From: Alphaproteobacteria bacterium
GTDB lineage: Bacteria; Pseudomonadota; Alphaproteobacteria; Micropepsales; Micropepsaceae
Length of the DNA: 8,818 bases
Assembly (NCBI GenBank): GCA_026400305.1
Contig: JAPLPI010000388.1
Span: 1 to 8,818 of the forward strand
Direction of reading: 5' to 3'
Shown: positions 5,828-8,818 of the stretch, in pieces
How the letters are laid out: every line of letters starts with the position of its first letter
Numbering within the stretch: position 1 is the stretch's first letter
The notes under the pieces: model-generated
Seen by the model: only the letters and a program-made list of their open reading frames with translations
Databases searched by the model: none
Told to the model about the DNA's origin: nothing
Made by a program: the position numbers and the translations under genes

Positions 5828-8818
5828 TTAATTTCCGACCCGGACGCCGATACGATACACGCGGCCGATACAGTCATAAATCCGGCAGTCCGTGCCACCA
5901 CCGTTGGCGCTCGCAATGTTGGGCGGCGGGGCATTAAACATATTGTCGACCGCGCTATACAACAGAATGTTGTCGTTCCAGCGGTAGGAGGCGCGGAAAT
6001 CCCCGTAGAGAACAGCTGGCACGGCGTTGTTGTCTACATCAACGCCCTGTGTGTAGAGGTTACTAAGCTTCGACGAACCGATAATTCGGGCCTGCGCTGT
6101 CACCGACCACGCCCCTTGGGCATATGTGTTTGTAAGCGTACCGCGGAACTTTGGGCTGGTGAACCCGGTCATAGGATTGACAGCACCATCACCACTAACT
6201 GCGCCAGCCCCGTGCGAGGTAATGCCCAGAGAGGTACGGGTTTTGTCATCAGTATAGTTGCCCAACACGTGCCAACTCATAAGGCCATCAAGTAGTTCGT
6301 GATGATAGTCGGTCTGAAAGTCCAAACCTGATACTGATTCTCGGTTCGCGTTCACAGGCGCCACGATATAGAAGTTGAAGGCTCCTTCGGCGTCGGCGCT
6401 GAAAGTGCCCAGCGGGCCCGTCAAGCCGGGTGAGACGCCATTGCCGTCTGTTTCCTTCGCCACCGGCGTATTGCCGTTGCCCGGATAGCCCGAACCGAAG
6501 AATACCAGTGAACAATAAGCCGCCACTTTTTTGTTGGCGCACTGGTCGAAGATTGTGTTGCCAGACGGTGCAAAAATACCTTGGTGGAGCGTGATCGAAT
6601 AATAGTCCAGCGACAGGGACAAGTTTTCGATCCAGTGCGGGGTCAGAACAATGCCGCCGGATACAGTCTCGGCTTGTTCGGGCTTTAGGGATGAATTGCC
6701 TGCCGCGCCGTAATGGACGTTGTAATTTTTACTACCGACGCCGCCCGGGTAGGCAATGTTCTGTGTGCTAATCAACGGGTTAGAGAACAACTCTCCGATG
6801 CCCGGCGCGCGGATGTCGGACGACAGAGTGGCGCGCAGCTTGATGTCTTCGTTGATCTGGCTGGTGGCGCCCAGCTTCCAGGTTTCAACCATTCCGCTGG
6901 TGGAATAGGAAGTAATACGTGCCGCGGCATTCACTTCCAGTGAGTCGACGAACTGGTCCTTGAGGACGGGGGCATTCACTTCCAGGAAACCTTCCTGCAC
7001 ATTGTACTGTCCGGCATATTGGGCAAAGTTTCCGGATTCATACACGCCGGATGCGCCCAGTTGCAGCGGATCTCGAGTGATGCGCTGCTGCTCTAGGCGA
7101 TCTTCTGCGCCAAACGCCATAGCCAGCTTGCCCGCGGGAAGTCCCCAAGGGAGAGTGCCGGAGGCCGAAACCGAGAACACCGACTGGCCTATCTTATAGA
7201 GCACCTGGTCTGAGATTGATTTGTCGACACGTCCCGGCGCGATATAATTGAGTGCAGCTTGCGAAGCCACTCCTTCGCCGAACAAACTCAGTGGCACGCA
7301 CCCAGCTGCCAATCCGCCCGGCTTTATGACCTGGAACCCTGCTGCGTTAGTGGTCGTACCCCAACTGGTTGAGCTCAGGGCAGACCTGCAGGCGGCGTCG
7401 CCCACTTGCGGAACATGCGCCCCCGCGGACGTCAGAGCGGTTCTGACTGCTGCCGCCAGCGTGGCATCGCCATTGCCCAGCGAGTTCTTGCCAGTGGCCG
7501 TCACCGTCACAGCATCAATGGCGTTGGAGAAATTCTGATTGTAGGTGTTGTAGGGCGCGTATTGCCTCTCGCGCACAGACGTGTTCTGGGCGTAGGCGTT
7601 CCACGACCAGTCCTCGCCGAACAAACGGTAGCTGCCCGTTAGGGTGAAGACGCCGCGCATCAGCTGGCGGTAATTCTGGATGAAGTTCTGAGCCGCAGCT
7701 TTTTCGTAATTCTTGAGCGTCACATCGCCGGGTCTCATGTTTCCCATGGCGTTTGTGTTCAACGAAATACTAGGTATGGCCCCATCGATCATTTGTTGGC
7801 GGATAGAGGCTGGTAGGAATGGATTGTCGATACCGATCTTCTGCGTGCTTATCCGTCCGTTATTGGCCTGATTTAGCTCGGCGTTAGAGCCATAGTTCAA
7901 CATGACCGAGGCACTGATATCGTTTGTCAGCCGGAAGCTGGTGTAATTGAACAGGGTTGTATTGTGATACGGCACGCCGATCAGCGGCGGGTTTGCTATG
8001 TTGCTGAACATGTTGGACGAACATTGAATGCATCTGCTGCCGTTAGAGATACCGTAATTGAATGGCACCACCTGCGCGTTCGGTCCCACGAACTGGTTGC
8101 CCTTCAAGAAGTCGGCTGCAACACCTCCGCCTGCGCCAAGTCCCGCGTAATTTACCCCAAGCGCGTTAATGCTGGCGATGTTAGTAGCAAGCTGGCTACC
8201 GGTAGTGGCAGGGCTAGCGCTGATCAGGCCGCCATTAGTGTATGCATTGCTATAGGCACCGCCAGTGGTATGGCAAAGTGTGGGCCCGGTTTTTCCGAGG
8301 AGGCCGCAGGGGTACAGTGTGGAGTTCACATTGTTGTACCAAGGGCGGTTCCAGCTAAACATGGCATTCGGGCTCATGGTGTAGGTCGCCGCGAATTCTG
8401 TATGCCCGCGCCCCCCCATGAAGTCCGTTCCTGCCGTCACTTCTGCCTTGTAGCTCTGGTGATCGTCGGCCGAACTGTTGTTATAGACCATATTGGCCTT
8501 GAAGCCGCTGTAATGCTTGTTGATCACTATGTTGACTACGCCGGCCACCGCGTCGGAGCCCCAGGCGGCAGAGGCGCCACCGGTCACGATGTCCACGCGC
8601 TCTATGAGGCTGGTCGGGATGGTCGACAAATCGACGCCACCGATGGCCGGCGGCCCAGATGCATTAGGGTTCGATGTGGCAACGCGTTGGCCGTCGAATA
8701 GCACTAGGGTTCGCACCACGCCCAGATTGCGCAGGTTGATAGTATCCAGCCCGGCGTCGCCCTGTGACGCATTACCGGAGTGCGAGCCGTTACCGGGCGA
8801 GTCGGATATGCCGACCGA
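5828..8818 (-). CDS. TonB-dependent outer-membrane receptor (5' end beyond the window)
   Basis: An open frame runs from the right edge to TAA at 5828, 996 residues visible; the signal peptide, TonB box and first part of the plug lie off the window. The plug is clear at about residues 18-101: LDTINLRNLG, RTLVLFDGQRV, STIPTSLIERVDIVTGGASA and GSDAVAGVVNIVINK. A long 22-strand barrel follows, with typical barrel segments such as IDNPFLPASIRQQM, LRATLSSDIRAPGIGELF and SLKPEQAETVSGGIVLTP. The final part is LYSAVDNMFNAPPP...YRIGVRVGN. It should import a large ligand using TonB/ExbBD energy; the ligand is unknown, and plant or microbial oligosaccharides or siderophores are both possible. Ten Cys occur as five close pairs, suggesting disulfide-locked outer loops. 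The chain ends in Asn rather than the usual Phe. It is convergent with the TPR-methyltransferase/oxygenase genes. Confidence 0.95.
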   Translation of the reverse strand, partial: SVGISDSPGNGSHSGNASQGDAGLDTINLRNLGVVRTLVLFDGQRVATSNPNASGPPAIGGVDLSTIPTSLIERVDIVTGGASAAWGSDAVAGVVNIVINKHYSGFKANMVYNNSSADDHQSYKAEVTAGTDFMGGRGHTEFAATYTMSPNAMFSWNRPWYNNVNSTLYPCGLLGKTGPTLCHTTGGAYSNAYTNGGLISASPATTGSQLATNIASINALGVNYAGLGAGGGVAADFLKGNQFVGPNAQVVPFNYGISNGSRCIQCSSNMFSNIANPPLIGVPYHNTTLFNYTSFRLTNDISASVMLNYGSNAELNQANNGRISTQKIGIDNPFLPASIRQQMIDGAIPSISLNTNAMGNMRPGDVTLKNYEKAAAQNFIQNYRQLMRGVFTLTGSYRLFGEDWSWNAYAQNTSVRERQYAPYNTYNQNFSNAIDAVTVTATGKNSLGNGDATLAAAVRTALTSAGAHVPQVGDAACRSALSSTSWGTTTNAAGFQVIKPGGLAAGCVPLSLFGEGVASQAALNYIAPGRVDKSISDQVLYKIGQSVFSVSASGTLPWGLPAGKLAMAFGAEDRLEQQRITRDPLQLGASGVYESGNFAQYAGQYNVQEGFLEVNAPVLKDQFVDSLEVNAAARITSYSTSGMVETWKLGATSQINEDIKLRATLSSDIRAPGIGELFSNPLISTQNIAYPGGVGSKNYNVHYGAAGNSSLKPEQAETVSGGIVLTPHWIENLSLSLDYYSITLHQGIFAPSGNTIFDQCANKKVAAYCSLVFFGSGYPGNGNTPVAKETDGNGVSPGLTGPLGTFSADAEGAFNFYIVAPVNANRESVSGLDFQTDYHHELLDGLMSWHVLGNYTDDKTRTSLGITSHGAGAVSGDGAVNPMTGFTSPKFRGTLTNTYAQGAWSVTAQARIIGSSKLSNLYTQGVDVDNNAVPAVLYGDFRASYRWNDNILLYSAVDNMFNAPPPNIASANGGGTDCRIYDCIGRVYRIGVRVGN

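Noticed and set aside
7964..8701. Long plus-strand open frame (245 codons) opposite the receptor gene
   Set aside because: It lies fully antisense to clear plug and barrel sequence, has no ribosome site, and encodes no recognisable domain.

Overview
The window looks like a chromosomal segment of an alphaproteobacterium of moderate GC content. The signs are a ~1000-residue TonB-dependent receptor of the Caulobacter/sphingomonad/Rhizomicrobium type, a TPR-methyltransferase of the COG4976 kind that starts MNRKQRRA, a TIGR02466-like 2-oxoglutarate/Fe(II) oxygenase remnant, and a short palindromic repeat (TGTCCGCTTT-N6-AAAGCGGACA) of a sort I associate with alphaproteobacterial intergenic regions. 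The genus cannot be fixed from sequence alone. I saw no tRNA, rRNA, CRISPR array, intact insertion sequence or phage gene.

Left part (1-1814, minus strand): a Tat-exported clan GH-A type glycoside hydrolase (657-1796) lies upstream of a secreted metallo-beta-lactamase-fold hydrolase (552 down past the left edge). The 104-bp gap between them carries an intact palindromic repeat. Middle part (1815-4120): small or lineage-specific genes separated by long non-coding stretches. These are a two-helix membrane protein (minus), a secreted Gly/Met-rich repeat protein (plus) followed by a long hairpin with several G-U pairs, and an exported 184-residue protein with a conserved-looking Cys pair (minus). 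Degenerate copies of the palindromic repeat lie in the 1815-2227 gap.

Right part (4121-8818): a plus-strand pair, a TPR-methyltransferase followed 36 bp later by a 2OG-Fe(II) oxygenase gene, meets a minus-strand TonB-dependent receptor head-on. A strong bidirectional terminator separates them. The oxygenase is broken: its N-terminal piece (LWPT motif) and its C-terminal piece (HxH...SGVYY...FPSYLEH) are in different frames, and a middle section of roughly 60-90 residues seems to be missing. The receptor is intact to the right edge, where its signal peptide and TonB box are cut off.

A working picture is a cell that takes up complex organic ligands through a TonB receptor, with a periplasmic glycosidase and an MBL hydrolase nearby. 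The TPR-methyltransferase and oxygenase may once have formed a modification pair. No clearly new multi-gene system is proven here. The best leads are the Gly/Met protein with its downstream hairpin, and the decaying oxygenase beside the TPR-methyltransferase and receptor.
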